This document shows positions 16,099 through 24,845 of a DNA stretch of 64,000 nt, piece after piece. The translations under genes were made by a program, and so were the position numbers. The notes below the pieces were generated by a model. It saw nothing but the letters and a program-made list of their open reading frames with translations, made no database searches and had not been told where the DNA came from. Positions within the stretch are counted from its first letter, which is position 1; the number at the start of each line of letters is the position of its first letter. The stretch is from an uncultured Nitrospirota bacterium (GTDB taxonomy: Bacteria; CG2-30-53-67), in the NCBI GenBank assembly GCA_947259355.1, contig CAMYMF010000002.1, positions 62,001 through 126,000 on the forward strand, in the 5' to 3' direction.

Positions 16099-18225
16099 TT
16101 ACGTAGAGACCATCACCTTGTTCTTGCCGTCTGATTTGGCATTGTACATCGCCCTGTCTGCTTTTTGAAGGAGCTCATTCTCATTCTCAATGTCATCATC
16201 GGGATAAGTGGCAACACCGACGCTGACGGTAATTTCCCCCCCCGCCCAGGGATAATGTGCGTTCGCCACGGCACTTCTGATTGATTCAGCCTTCTGCAAT
16301 GCTTCAACACAGTCCATATTGGCAAAAAGGGCGACAAACTCTTCGCCCCCAAAACGTGCTACCACATCTTCTTTTCGGGCGATGCTCTTCAGGATGTTTG
16401 CCACCGTCTTCAATACTTCGTCACCCTTTTCATGCCCGTAGGTATCGTTGACGCGCTTGAAGTCATCGATGTCTGCCAGTATCACCGAGAGCGGCGCATT
16501 CTTTCGAGTGCACCGGGCCCATTCTTCTTCAAGCCTCATCGAGAGGTACCGTCTGTTGAAAAGACCGGTCAGGCAGTCACTGATGGATAGCTCGTGTATT
16601 CTCCGGTGAACGATTGAGTTGTCCAAGGCAATGGATATCTGGTTGCCCAAGTAGTTGAAGAGTTCTCTTTCATCGCTGCTGTAGCTTTTCATACGGCCGA
16701 TGACCAGCACGCCCAGCCGGCTCTCCTTGTAAGTGAGAGGGATGTAAGCAATATCTTCGGGCTGAAAACTGACGAAGCCCAGGTCGATCATTTTGTCCTT
16801 CTCTCTATGGGGCGGGCTTATAATGATACACTTCCTTTCGGCAAGCGCACGGCCGGGAAGCCCTGCAGTCGCCTTTATGGCCGGCACGTTTGGCCGGCAT
16901 CCCTGCAGTGCTACGGGTTCAAGTTTTTGCCCCTTTCTTGTGCAAAGATACAGAATTCCCATCTGGGATTCCGTGACCTCGAGGGCAACACTGAGAATCC
17001 TGCTGTTGAGTTCTTTGAAGTCAATGGTGGACATAAGCAGCTTGGCCACCTGGTTGTGCGTCTTGAGCCGGTCTTCCCGTTTTTTGACGCTTGCTGCCAT
17101 GGCGTTAAAACAATCCGCAAGCTTTTCGAACTCATCTCCTGTCTTGATCCTGACGGTGGTGTCACGGGCCCCCTGTTCGAAGCTCTGCATCCCATTCAGC
17201 AGGGTATTCAGCGGGCGTGTAATATCAAAATAGATTAACGCCGTGATACCCAGAGCTATCAGAAGAGCTCCCGATGCAACAATGACAAGAACTTTGCCGA
17301 TGGCCGTTATTACAATGCGCATGATATTCTTTGCAGGCCTGCTGACACCCATGGCTCCGATAATCCTGCTCCGGCTGTCCCGGATGGGTTCAAAGGCCGT
17401 AATATAGTGCTGCCCGTCAATTTCAAGATCTCCGTAAAAGGGCTTCCCCAGAGATATTTCGTTTTTCACTCGGGAAGGAACGGACTGCCCGACAATCCAG
17501 GTGTTGCGTGGGAGCGATGCCGTGGAGTGAAGGTAAAACGATTCGACGGTTTCACCGGCAAAAAGGGCCATCTCGGTGCCGAACTGATTGTGGATGCTGT
17601 TGCCGAGCCAAGACTCGCCGGAAAGAAGAATACCGGCGATAATGGCTCCCTTGATTTCCTCCCCCATGCGGACCGGTGAGATGACAAATTGGGCAATGCC
17701 GGTCTCTTTCGATCTGCTGGCAAGGCCTTCTTCTTCCAGGGAAAGGAACTCTTGCGACACGAGCTCTGTGGTGATGGCCGATTCTCCGGTCATCAGGGCC
17801 CGTGAGAGGGCATCTCCGAGAATGACGATGTCGTCTGCTCGTGCATTCCGTCGGGTGAGGACTTTCTGTTTTTCATTGACGGCAATCAGAATCTCTGCGT
17901 GGGTGTTCTTCTTTCCCAAGTCCAGCAGGAGCTCTCGGATCCTGCCGCTGTCCTTTCTAAAGAAAGAGTCTTTCACTTCTTTCTGCGACGTGATATGTTG
18001 AAGGACAGTTTGCAGGTTCTTTGCCCTTTCACCATAAATAATCTGGGCTCCTTGGAGGTTTGTCTTGACCGTGTCAAGCCCTTCCTCAAATAATCTGTTG
18101 TTGAATGAGAAATAGAGCCCTCCTATCAATGCAATCACTGGAACCCAAAAGACAAGGGTAAAGGCCATCAGGGTCTTTATTCCTACACTCAGTTTCGGTC
18201 TTAACAGGGTCAACTTAGCCTCCAT
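16099..18225 (-). CDS. Membrane diguanylate cyclase: Cache sensor, HAMP, GAF, GGDEF
   Basis: 708-residue signalling enzyme making cyclic di-GMP from two GTP. Order: N-terminal membrane segment (residues about 15-37), periplasmic Cache-like sensor (about 40-300), second membrane segment, HAMP (ITRPLNTLLNGMQ), GAF-like domain, and a C-terminal GGDEF domain with active motif FGGEEF and SDCLTGLFNRRYL at its start. The usual product-inhibition site RxxD before GGEEF is not evident (SIARKEDVVARFGGEEF). It lies downstream of the hybrid kinase on the same strand, with a 370-base gap. Confidence 0.93.
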   Translation of the reverse strand: MEAKLTLLRPKLSVGIKTLMAFTLVFWVPVIALIGGLYFSFNNRLFEEGLDTVKTNLQGAQIIYGERAKNLQTVLQHITSQKEVKDSFFRKDSGRIRELLLDLGKKNTHAEILIAVNEKQKVLTRRNARADDIVILGDALSRALMTGESAITTELVSQEFLSLEEEGLASRSKETGIAQFVISPVRMGEEIKGAIIAGILLSGESWLGNSIHNQFGTEMALFAGETVESFYLHSTASLPRNTWIVGQSVPSRVKNEISLGKPFYGDLEIDGQHYITAFEPIRDSRSRIIGAMGVSRPAKNIMRIVITAIGKVLVIVASGALLIALGITALIYFDITRPLNTLLNGMQSFEQGARDTTVRIKTGDEFEKLADCFNAMAASVKKREDRLKTHNQVAKLLMSTIDFKELNSRILSVALEVTESQMGILYLCTRKGQKLEPVALQGCRPNVPAIKATAGLPGRALAERKCIIISPPHREKDKMIDLGFVSFQPEDIAYIPLTYKESRLGVLVIGRMKSYSSDERELFNYLGNQISIALDNSIVHRRIHELSISDCLTGLFNRRYLSMRLEEEWARCTRKNAPLSVILADIDDFKRVNDTYGHEKGDEVLKTVANILKSIARKEDVVARFGGEEFVALFANMDCVEALQKAESIRSAVANAHYPWAGGEITVSVGVATYPDDDIENENELLQKADRAMYNAKSDGKNKVMVST

Positions 18226-18594
18226 TTTACAGTTTGGTCTCCCCGTGCTGCATGCTTGACGCGCTGGGTTTTCTTTTAATTATACACTACTTATCGGCAC
18301 GAGAGACAAAAAGGTGAAGTGCTTAATGGCGAAAAAAATCGACCGGGCTTCGTTGCACTGTGGGGGGCGGCGGCTTCGCTGCGAGGTTTCCCGCAGGATG
18401 CGGTCCAAAGGGCTGGGATTGTATCTTGTTATAATTTCTGCAGCGTTACGTTCTTCTGGTGGGGCGGTTCGTTACCGTTTTCCTCCATTCAGGACAAGTT
18501 ATGCCATCCGATCAAGAGCACTGGAGCAACCTTTCGACGGCTACGCTGCCTCGGATGCTTCTTGCGACACCGGGGGGGCTGATATGTTTCCGGC
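18226..18594. other. Intergenic stretch with candidate promoter for the diguanylate cyclase
   Basis: About 370 bases. On the minus strand there is a perfect TATAAT at 18279-18284 with TTGTCT 19 bases upstream, a suboptimal spacing, about 55 bases before the cyclase start. The rest is G-rich without recognisable coding potential or a known cyclic di-GMP riboswitch core. Confidence 0.35.
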
Positions 18595-20496
18595 TTACAT
18601 TTTGGCCACACGATTCACTTCTTCGCTTAGCTTTTCTACATTATAAGGCTTGACGACAACGCCCCTGAAGCCATATCTGCCATAGTCCGACATCACGGGG
18701 TCCGTCGAGTAACCGCTCGATACAATCGCCTTCGCGTCAGGGTCTATCTCAAGTATTCTTTTCATCGCCTCCTCACCGCCCATCCCTCCCGGGACAGTCA
18801 AATCCATGATCAAGACATCAAACGGATCGGACGATTCTCGCGCCATTCGAAAGAGCTCGACTGCTTCACCACCATTCTCTGCAAACTGGACATCATAGCC
18901 AACATTCTTCAAGGCTTTACCTGCAATATCCCTCACCCCTGCATCGTCGTCCATGACGAGGATCTTGCCGCTGCCGCGAATCGCTCTTTTTTCCGGTGTC
19001 CGCCGGGGGGGAAGTTCTCTGTCAGAAGCAGGGAGAAAGATGTTGAATGTGGTGCCGATGCCCGTCTGGGACTGCACGGTGAAAAGACCGCCATGTCTTT
19101 GAACGATGGAATAGGCCGTTGCAAGGCCGAGCCCGCTCCCCTTGTGCTTCGTTGTGTAATAGGGATCGAAGATCTTCGATAGATGATCCTCCGGTATTCC
19201 GACGCCCTCATCGGTGACGGACAATTTCACATACCGACCTGCATGCAGCTGTCGGTCTTCTCCTGCACGCACGGTGACGTTCATACAGCGCATTTTAACG
19301 GTCCCACCTCTCGGCATGGCCTGGTCGGCATTGATGACGATATTGTTTATGGCCTGGCTTATCTGCCCCTCATCTACTTCGACCGGCCAGAGGTCATGGG
19401 CAATGTCCATCTCCGGTATGACATTGGAACCTCTCAGGGCGAAACCGGACATCTCTCTGATGATATCCCCAATGGAAAGGGTCCGCTTGATCGGCGCGCC
19501 CCCTTTGGAGAAAGTGAGCAATTGCTGCGTCAAATCCCGGGCCCGTGCGGCAGCCTTTTCGGCATCCTCCAGGAGGTCGTATGTTTTGCCCCCGGCAGGA
19601 CCTCCATGCATCCTTGCCAGACTGATGTTGCCCATGATGGCTGTCAGGATGTTATTGAAATCATGGGCCAGGCCGCCGGCAAGAACGCCGAGAGATTCGA
19701 GCCGCTGTGCCTTGATGAGCTCCCGTTCCATGTTCTTGCGCTCCGTCTCGTCAGTTATGGAGATGATGGCTCGCGCATATGTCTTCTCATGCCCGCGCAG
19801 GACAGACCATCTGACGGTGGTCTCCAGCGGTTGCCCCGTTAAGGTTTGCGTCACGGCTTCGTGCTCAATACTCGCTCTGCCCTCGGCGATGGCGACCAGC
19901 CCTTTCCGGAACGCACGCCGGGAAGCGTCATTCATGGTCTGCCCGATACCGGCCAACAGTGCTTCTTTGCTGGTTGCACCATAGAGTTTTAGGGTGGCCG
20001 CATTGACATCTATGACCTTTACCATGGAGACACATTTGGCGGCGTCCTCCGGGTGTGTCTCGAAATGCGCTTCAAAATCAGTGACGCCCTTTTGTTTCAG
20101 CCCGTCAATGTATGTCTTGATTTCTGATAAATCTTCAACCCACAGGGAAATGGGAGAGTCCTGAAACAGACTTCTGTAGCGCTCCTCACTCTCGCGACAG
20201 CTCTCCTCCGACCGTGAGATGGACAGGAAAAGCGGACCGATGGAAGCGATCCCGGTCAGCATCAGGACTGAAATGAAGAGGGCGACCAATTCTGCGGATA
20301 AGTCCGGGGGGTAAGATAGGTCGCCGGACATTAAGCGATAAAACGTAATGCTCCGGCGTACGGCCATGAGAAAGACAGCCGTGGCAATCAGTCCCCACGC
20401 GAGTTTCCGGCCCGTGATCCTGATGAGTCTCAATGCCAGGAAGGCTGCGATGAACTGCAGGAGCAGCGAGGCACCTAGAACGACGGCCACATTCAT
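18595..20496 (-). CDS. Hybrid sensor histidine kinase with C-terminal receiver
   Basis: 633-residue membrane kinase. Order: three hydrophobic segments (about residues 1-95, probably a small membrane sensor), PAS domain (ERYRSLFQDSPISLWVEDL...), HisKA with phosphorylation site GLAHDFNNIL, HATPase with NNIVINADQAM, DEGVGIP and KGSGLGLA, then a receiver domain (VMDDDAGVRD, phospho-acceptor in LIMDLTVPGGMGG, K in VVKPYN). The start at 20496 has GGGGGAA 7 bases upstream. No DNA-binding output domain, so phosphotransfer to a partner is expected; the partner is not evident here. Confidence 0.94.
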   Translation of the reverse strand: MNVAVVLGASLLLQFIAAFLALRLIRITGRKLAWGLIATAVFLMAVRRSITFYRLMSGDLSYPPDLSAELVALFISVLMLTGIASIGPLFLSISRSEESCRESEERYRSLFQDSPISLWVEDLSEIKTYIDGLKQKGVTDFEAHFETHPEDAAKCVSMVKVIDVNAATLKLYGATSKEALLAGIGQTMNDASRRAFRKGLVAIAEGRASIEHEAVTQTLTGQPLETTVRWSVLRGHEKTYARAIISITDETERKNMERELIKAQRLESLGVLAGGLAHDFNNILTAIMGNISLARMHGGPAGGKTYDLLEDAEKAAARARDLTQQLLTFSKGGAPIKRTLSIGDIIREMSGFALRGSNVIPEMDIAHDLWPVEVDEGQISQAINNIVINADQAMPRGGTVKMRCMNVTVRAGEDRQLHAGRYVKLSVTDEGVGIPEDHLSKIFDPYYTTKHKGSGLGLATAYSIVQRHGGLFTVQSQTGIGTTFNIFLPASDRELPPRRTPEKRAIRGSGKILVMDDDAGVRDIAGKALKNVGYDVQFAENGGEAVELFRMARESSDPFDVLIMDLTVPGGMGGEEAMKRILEIDPDAKAIVSSGYSTDPVMSDYGRYGFRGVVVKPYNVEKLSEEVNRVAKM

Positions 20497-20568
20497 GCAA
20501 TGCTTCCCCCTGTGAAGCCGAAATCGGCAGATTCCCGTTGGCTCTTGGCTCCAAACCAATGGCTCTTT

Positions 20569-20597
20569 ATCATAGTGAAGAGCGTTCTCTGAATCAA
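20569..20597 (-). promoter_or_regulatory. Candidate promoter for the hybrid histidine kinase
   Basis: On the minus strand TTGATT (20592-20597), a 17-base spacer and TATGAT (20569-20574), about 70 bases before the start. Confidence 0.5.
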
Positions 20598-20707
20598 GGC
20601 GGAAGGGCCATCCTCTACTGTTTCATGAACGGCCTCCTGTCCAGGGGCGGGCCCGCCTCCTAGCCCGAATGTGTGGGCGCGTCGAAGCGCAGCCCCTCTA
20701 GAGGGAG

Positions 20708-21126
20708 ATGGCATGGGGCATCCGGCCCGGCAATTTGATTGTGAAGAATAGCACGCATAGATTTGCCTTTGCCGGCGGAAGACTTTTCCCCATCACCATC
20801 TTGTGCATAGCAATCTGGACATTTTTGGGCCCTGAATCTCTTCGTGTTCTTTATGCAGTCGTTCACACGCCTGGTTTGCGCGCGCTGTGGGGGCTCATCG
20901 TGACGGGCATATCGGTCACTGCCATCTACATTTTATGGAAAATGGTCAAATGGGAACCTATGGATACCTCGGCAGCTATCTGCTCGACACGGCGGCTCTT
21001 TTTCTGTTCCCCCACACGGCGCTGCCGCGCGCGCAACCCTGGCGGGTCTTTCTGGTGCCTGCCATTTGCTGTGTTGTCGTCTTCAACAACTGGGCACGCA
21101 TGCTTGCAAGCTATCGGGCCCCATGA
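20708..21126 (+). pseudogene. Small membrane protein, apparently frameshifted
   Basis: One frame gives two hydrophobic segments (LFPITILCIAIWTFLG and LWGLIVTGISVTAIYILW) and then turns into Arg/Cys/Ser-rich nonsense after about 20950. In the next frame, from the same point, two further hydrophobic segments appear (GYLGSYLLDTAALFLFP and VFLVPAICCVVVFNNW). Joined at about 20940-20960 they make a plausible four-helix protein of about 135 residues. Either the gene is broken, the sequence has an indel, or two short overlapping genes exist. The start is unclear: ATG 20708 or GTG 20741, both without a good ribosome binding site. No family recognised. Confidence 0.35.
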
Positions 21127-21394
21127 ACCCAAATGAAGGCGACAAGCTACACGAATCGTGTCAGCCTAGTGGAACGGGTGCGGATTCCCTCTGGGATCTT
21201 AGCGGGCTTCAAGTCTGGCCAAGCCATCCTTTACCTTGTCGCTGGATTCCCTTTTTCATGGCACCGAGAAATGATGGCCTGAGCGCCTTCGTCATTCTTT
21301 ACAAAAAAGCCCACTAAATTCGATCTATCAGGGATCTGTTCCGTTAGGCTCGTCGCGCTCGACCGGTGCCTGAATTCCTTCGCCCCCCCGCTGA

Positions 21395-22390
21395 TCACCC
21401 CATCCGCTTCTCCATCACCTGAGGCCCATAGGCCTTCTGCATCCCCTCGATATCCTTCCGGATCTCCTCGATCAGTGCCTTCGGGGCAAGGACCTCGGCC
21501 TGGCTGCCAAAGCTTAAGATCCACCGCTTGATCTCCAGGGTGCCGCCGACGGTGAGTTCCATAAGGAGCGAGCCGTTCTTGTATTTCCGGGTCTTCTGGC
21601 TGGGATGCCACTCCCGCTCTTCGACATAGCGTGCGATCTCCGGGTTGAAGCGGATCTTGACATGCACGGGATCTTCGATCATGACGCCGAAGGCGTTCTC
21701 AATGTATTCCTCGAAATCGAAACCCCGGGGGGTGAGAAAATAGTGGTCCGTGAAATCGACGAGGGTGATGCGATCGACGGCAAAGACCCGAATGTCCTTC
21801 CGCAGGTGACAAAAACCGACCAGATAGATAGTCCCTTCCCGGTACCAGAGTTTATAGGGATCGACGGAGCGGCGCTGGGCGCGCGTGTCCTTGAGACCCC
21901 GGTAGCCAAGCTCCACGCGACGCTGCTCAGCCGCGGCGGTGAAGAGCCGGCTCAGAAATTCCCTCTGCCGCGAATAATCCTTGGCCCCGCTGAGATTGAC
22001 GGTGAAAATCTTGCGCAGATTCTCCAAGGACTCCACCTTGCTGGTATTGTAGGTGGCCTTGATCTTGTGGCTGATCGACTCGAGGGTGGGTCGCAGAAAG
22101 GGCTCGCCCACCGATTTGAGAAAGCGCGTCCCCTCCTGAATGGCATACAATTCGGTGGGGCAGAAGATGATGGGCGGGACGTTCTTAAAGCCGTCCACCA
22201 TGGACCAGACCTTGTGCCGGCCGTCCATATGATCGACGAGGGGAAAGACCCGTGAAAGCTTGTTCAGGTCCCGCCGGATGGTCCGCTCGCTGACATGATA
22301 CTCCGCCGCCAGTTCATCGGCCGTCGTTCTCTGGCGGCGACACAGGGTATTGATGATGCTCCACTGTCGTTCCAGCTGGTCGAGTGCCAT
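21395..22390 (-). CDS. WYL-domain transcriptional regulator
   Basis: 331-residue predicted DNA-binding regulator. The N-terminal DeoR-type helix-turn-helix reads RTTADELAAEYHVSERTIRRDLNKLS. The central WYL domain contains RSVDPYKLWYREGTIYLVGFC and RVFAVDRI, and a C-terminal WCX-like extension follows (RWILSFGSQAEVLAP). WYL regulators sense ligands or nucleic acids and often control DNA damage or defence genes; the target here is unknown. The start at 22390 follows GGAG at 5 bases; an ATG 5 codons upstream is less well placed. Confidence 0.9.
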   Translation of the reverse strand: MALDQLERQWSIINTLCRRQRTTADELAAEYHVSERTIRRDLNKLSRVFPLVDHMDGRHKVWSMVDGFKNVPPIIFCPTELYAIQEGTRFLKSVGEPFLRPTLESISHKIKATYNTSKVESLENLRKIFTVNLSGAKDYSRQREFLSRLFTAAAEQRRVELGYRGLKDTRAQRRSVDPYKLWYREGTIYLVGFCHLRKDIRVFAVDRITLVDFTDHYFLTPRGFDFEEYIENAFGVMIEDPVHVKIRFNPEIARYVEEREWHPSQKTRKYKNGSLLMELTVGGTLEIKRWILSFGSQAEVLAPKALIEEIRKDIEGMQKAYGPQVMEKRMG

Positions 22391-22633
22391 AGGTGCTCCG
22401 CACATGAGGGAATGGCAAGTGGAAAATAGAAAGTGGTGAAACAGGTTCTAGGCTGAAGGTTTCGTGCTTATCACAGCAATGCTTTGCTCGGCGACCTCGG
22501 CAGTAAATGCTTTGATCGTCTTACACGCAGATGAAATATTTGCGGGATATTCACGGACCATCCTTGATGAACACTCTCGCAAATACTCGAGATGCAACAC
22601 CCGGGAACTTCGACATTAGATGGACTCAAGATA
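22391..22633. other. Non-coding stretch next to repeat copy A
   Basis: About 240 bases between the WYL regulator and repeat copy A. I see no gene or clear promoter in it. Together with the repeat it makes a gap of about 360 bases. Confidence 0.4.
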
Positions 22634-22749
22634 GCGTTGCAAATGCCCATCTGCGGCGTTAATCGATCCTTTCGTCACTGCAGCGTACACATCTCGTACG
22701 CCTCATTTCTCAAGAATCTCGTGTCTTGCATCTGGGGCATTTGCAACGC
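22634..22749. repeat. Palindromic repeat, copy A (downstream of glmS)
   Basis: 116-base element bounded by a perfect 15-bp inverted repeat (GCGTTGCAAATGCCC at 22634-22648 and its complement at 22735-22749). Inside is a second palindrome, GCGTAC...GTACGC with a 7-base loop (22683-22701), and CTTGCATC near the right end. It ends 5 bases before the glmS stop codon. The internal order of motifs matches copy B. Confidence 0.75.
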
Positions 22750-22754
22750 CATCC

Positions 22755-24587
22755 TCACTCCACCGTGACACTTTTCGCCAGATTCCTCGGCTGATCCACG
22801 TCCGTCCCCCTCAGTATGGCGATATGATAGGCCAGCAGTTGCAGCGGAATGGTCATCAGGATGGGGGTGAGGTAGTGATTGGAGTTGGGAATCTGGATCG
22901 TGTGGTCGGCCTTGGCTTCAATCTCGGGTTCCTTGCCGGTCACGAGAGCAATGACGATTCCGTTTCGGGCCTTGACTTCTTCGACATTGCCGCGGGCCTT
23001 TTCAAAAACCTTGTCCCGAGGGAGCAGCGCAACAACGGGCATCCTCTCATCGATGAGGGCAATGGGGCCATGTTTCATCTCGCCCGAGGGGTACCCCTCG
23101 GCGTGAATGTACGAAATCTCCTTGAGCTTCAGTGCGCCTTCGAGGGCGATGGGGTAGTGAATGCCGCGGCCAAGATAAAGAAAATCGGAGCGGTCGGCGT
23201 AGAGTGGCGCGATCTTCTGGATCATTTCTTCCGCTTCGAGGATTGCCTCCACCTGCTGGGGCAACCGCGCCAGGTCCTCCATCAGGGCGACGGCGTCTTC
23301 GGTCGAGAGCCGTCCGAGACTCCGGGAGAGATGGATCGCAAACAAATAGAGTGCCACCAGTTGTGTTGTGAACGCCTTGGTCGAGGCGACGCCGATTTCG
23401 GGGCCTGCGTGGGTATAAATGACCCCGTCGGCATCGCGGGTGATAGAGCTTCCCAGCACATTGCAGATACCCAGGGTTCGGGCGCCTTTGCTCTTGGCTT
23501 CGCGCAGTGCCGCCAGAGTGTCCGCCGTTTCCCCTGACTGGGAGATGCAGACGAGCAGGGTTCGCCCATCGACAAGGGGATCGCGATACCGGAACTCCGA
23601 AGCGATGTCGACCTCCACGGGGATGCGCGCCATCTCCTCTACGATGAATTTTCCGACCAGTGCCGCGTGGTAGGAGGTGCCGCAGGCGATCATGACGATC
23701 TTGTCGATCCCTTTCGCTTCCTCGGGACTCAACGCAAACTGCTCAAAGAAGGCATCTCCCGATTCCCGGGAGATCCGTCCCCGGAAGGTGTCGAGAATGG
23801 CCCGGGGCTGCTCGAAGATCTCCTTCAGCATGAAGTGCTTGTAGCCGCCCTTTTCGGCCATGACCGGGCTCCACGTGATATGCTGAACCTCCTTGTCCAC
23901 GGGCTCGCCCGCGAGGGTCGTCACGGTGACGCCATCGCGGCTCAAGACCGCCATCTCTCCGTCGTCCAGAAAAATGACCTTGCGGGTGTGGTTGAGAATG
24001 GCGGGGATGTCGGACGCGAGGAAGTTTTCACCGTTGCCGAGCCCGAGAACCAGAGGACTTGCCATCTTGGCGGCCACGATACGGTCGGGCTCCTTCAAAT
24101 TCATCACCCCGAGCGCGAAGGCCCCCTCCACCTCCTGCAACGCGGCCCGGACCGCCTCCGGCAGATCCGCCGGTGTTTTCCGGAGGTACTTCACGATGAG
24201 GTGCGCGATTACTTCAGTGTCGGTCTCGGACGTGAAGACGAACCCCTCCTCCATGAGCGCCTTCTTGAGCTGCAGATAGTTTTCGATGATCCCGTTGTGC
24301 ACCAGGACTGTGTCACCCGAGCGGTGAGGATGGGCATTTTCCTCGGAGGGGCGTCCGTGGGTGGCCCATCGGGTATGGCCGAGCCCCAGGCCTGTTCGCG
24401 CGGTCTCACCCCGCAGCAAATCCTCCAGATTGCGGATCTTTCCTTCACACCGCTTGATGGTGATTTCACCGTTTTTCACATAGGCAATTCCGGCGCTGTC
24501 ATAGCCCCGGTACTCGAGCCGTTTGAGACCATCCATGATAACCGGGACAACGTCCTGTTGTCCGATGTAGCCTACGATGCCGCACAT
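22755..24587 (-). CDS. glmS: Glutamine--fructose-6-phosphate aminotransferase
   Basis: 610-residue enzyme making glucosamine-6-phosphate from fructose-6-phosphate and glutamine, the first step to UDP-GlcNAc. The protein starts [10 protein letters not shown], so catalytic Cys becomes the N terminus after Met removal. The GATase domain ([17 protein letters not shown]) is followed by two SIS sugar-isomerase domains ([28 protein letters not shown]) and the C-terminal [26 protein letters not shown] lies directly before ATG at 24587. It is third in the DUF502-glmU-glmS operon, separated from glmU by repeats. I see no glmS ribozyme core upstream. Confidence 0.97.
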   Translation of the reverse strand: MCGIVGYIGQQDVVPVIMDGLKRLEYRGYDSAGIAYVKNGEITIKRCEGKIRNLEDLLRGETARTGLGLGHTRWATHGRPSEENAHPHRSGDTVLVHNGIIENYLQLKKALMEEGFVFTSETDTEVIAHLIVKYLRKTPADLPEAVRAALQEVEGAFALGVMNLKEPDRIVAAKMASPLVLGLGNGENFLASDIPAILNHTRKVIFLDDGEMAVLSRDGVTVTTLAGEPVDKEVQHITWSPVMAEKGGYKHFMLKEIFEQPRAILDTFRGRISRESGDAFFEQFALSPEEAKGIDKIVMIACGTSYHAALVGKFIVEEMARIPVEVDIASEFRYRDPLVDGRTLLVCISQSGETADTLAALREAKSKGARTLGICNVLGSSITRDADGVIYTHAGPEIGVASTKAFTTQLVALYLFAIHLSRSLGRLSTEDAVALMEDLARLPQQVEAILEAEEMIQKIAPLYADRSDFLYLGRGIHYPIALEGALKLKEISYIHAEGYPSGEMKHGPIALIDERMPVVALLPRDKVFEKARGNVEEVKARNGIVIALVTGKEPEIEAKADHTIQIPNSNHYLTPILMTIPLQLLAYHIAILRGTDVDQPRNLAKSVTVE

Positions 24588-24607
24588 CCTCTTCCTCCTC
24601 CGGCTTC

Positions 24608-24715
24608 GCAAACGGGCTGTCTGCTGCGTTATGCTTCGTCCTCAGTCACTGCGGCGTACGAAACAGTACGCCTCATTCCCTCGGACTCGCAAGCCTTGCA
24701 TCCAATCCCGTTTGC
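24608..24715. repeat. Palindromic repeat, copy B (between glmU and glmS)
   Basis: 108-base element bounded by GCAAACGGG (24608-24616) and its exact complement CCCGTTTGC (24707-24715). The core palindrome GGCGTAC-gaaaca-GTACGCC is at 24653-24672, and CTTGCATCC is near the right end. The same motif order is seen in copy A. It occupies the untranslated gap of the glmU-glmS operon, so it would be transcribed. Confidence 0.75.
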
Positions 24716-24751
24716 TGTGCCGGCATGCTGTATATTTCCGTTCGACCTACC

Positions 24752-24780
24752 GCTTCGCAAACGGGCTGTCTGCTGCGTTA
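24752..24780. repeat. Partial repeat, copy C (half element)
   Basis: 29 bases identical to 24603-24631 of copy B and in the same orientation, so direct copies 149 bases apart. They include GCAAACGGGCTGTCTGCTGC. The core palindrome and the right arm are not recognisable after it, so this is a truncated or decayed copy. Confidence 0.65.
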
Positions 24781-24845
24781 CGCTTGTCCCCGCCTTTGCT
24801 TCGCTCCAGCGGGCCGCATGCCCCGCTTCTCACATCTATGCTGCC

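Larger units (their letters stand above)
20497..21394. other. Region of about 900 bases with a broken membrane ORF
   Basis: Between the hybrid kinase start and the WYL regulator stop. It contains the kinase promoter (20569-20597) and the frameshifted membrane protein candidate (20708-21126). The last 270 bases (21127-21394) show no coding potential I can support. Confidence 0.4.

Noticed and set aside
15944-16168. Short plus-strand frame near the diguanylate cyclase stop
   Set aside because: No ribosome binding site, no motif, overlaps the GGDEF gene 3' end.
18226-18594. Cyclic di-GMP riboswitch before the diguanylate cyclase
   Set aside because: No GEMM-like conserved core seen on either strand.
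24588-24845. glmS ribozyme upstream of glmS
   Set aside because: No cleavage-core sequence recognisable. The gap is explained by palindromic repeats instead.
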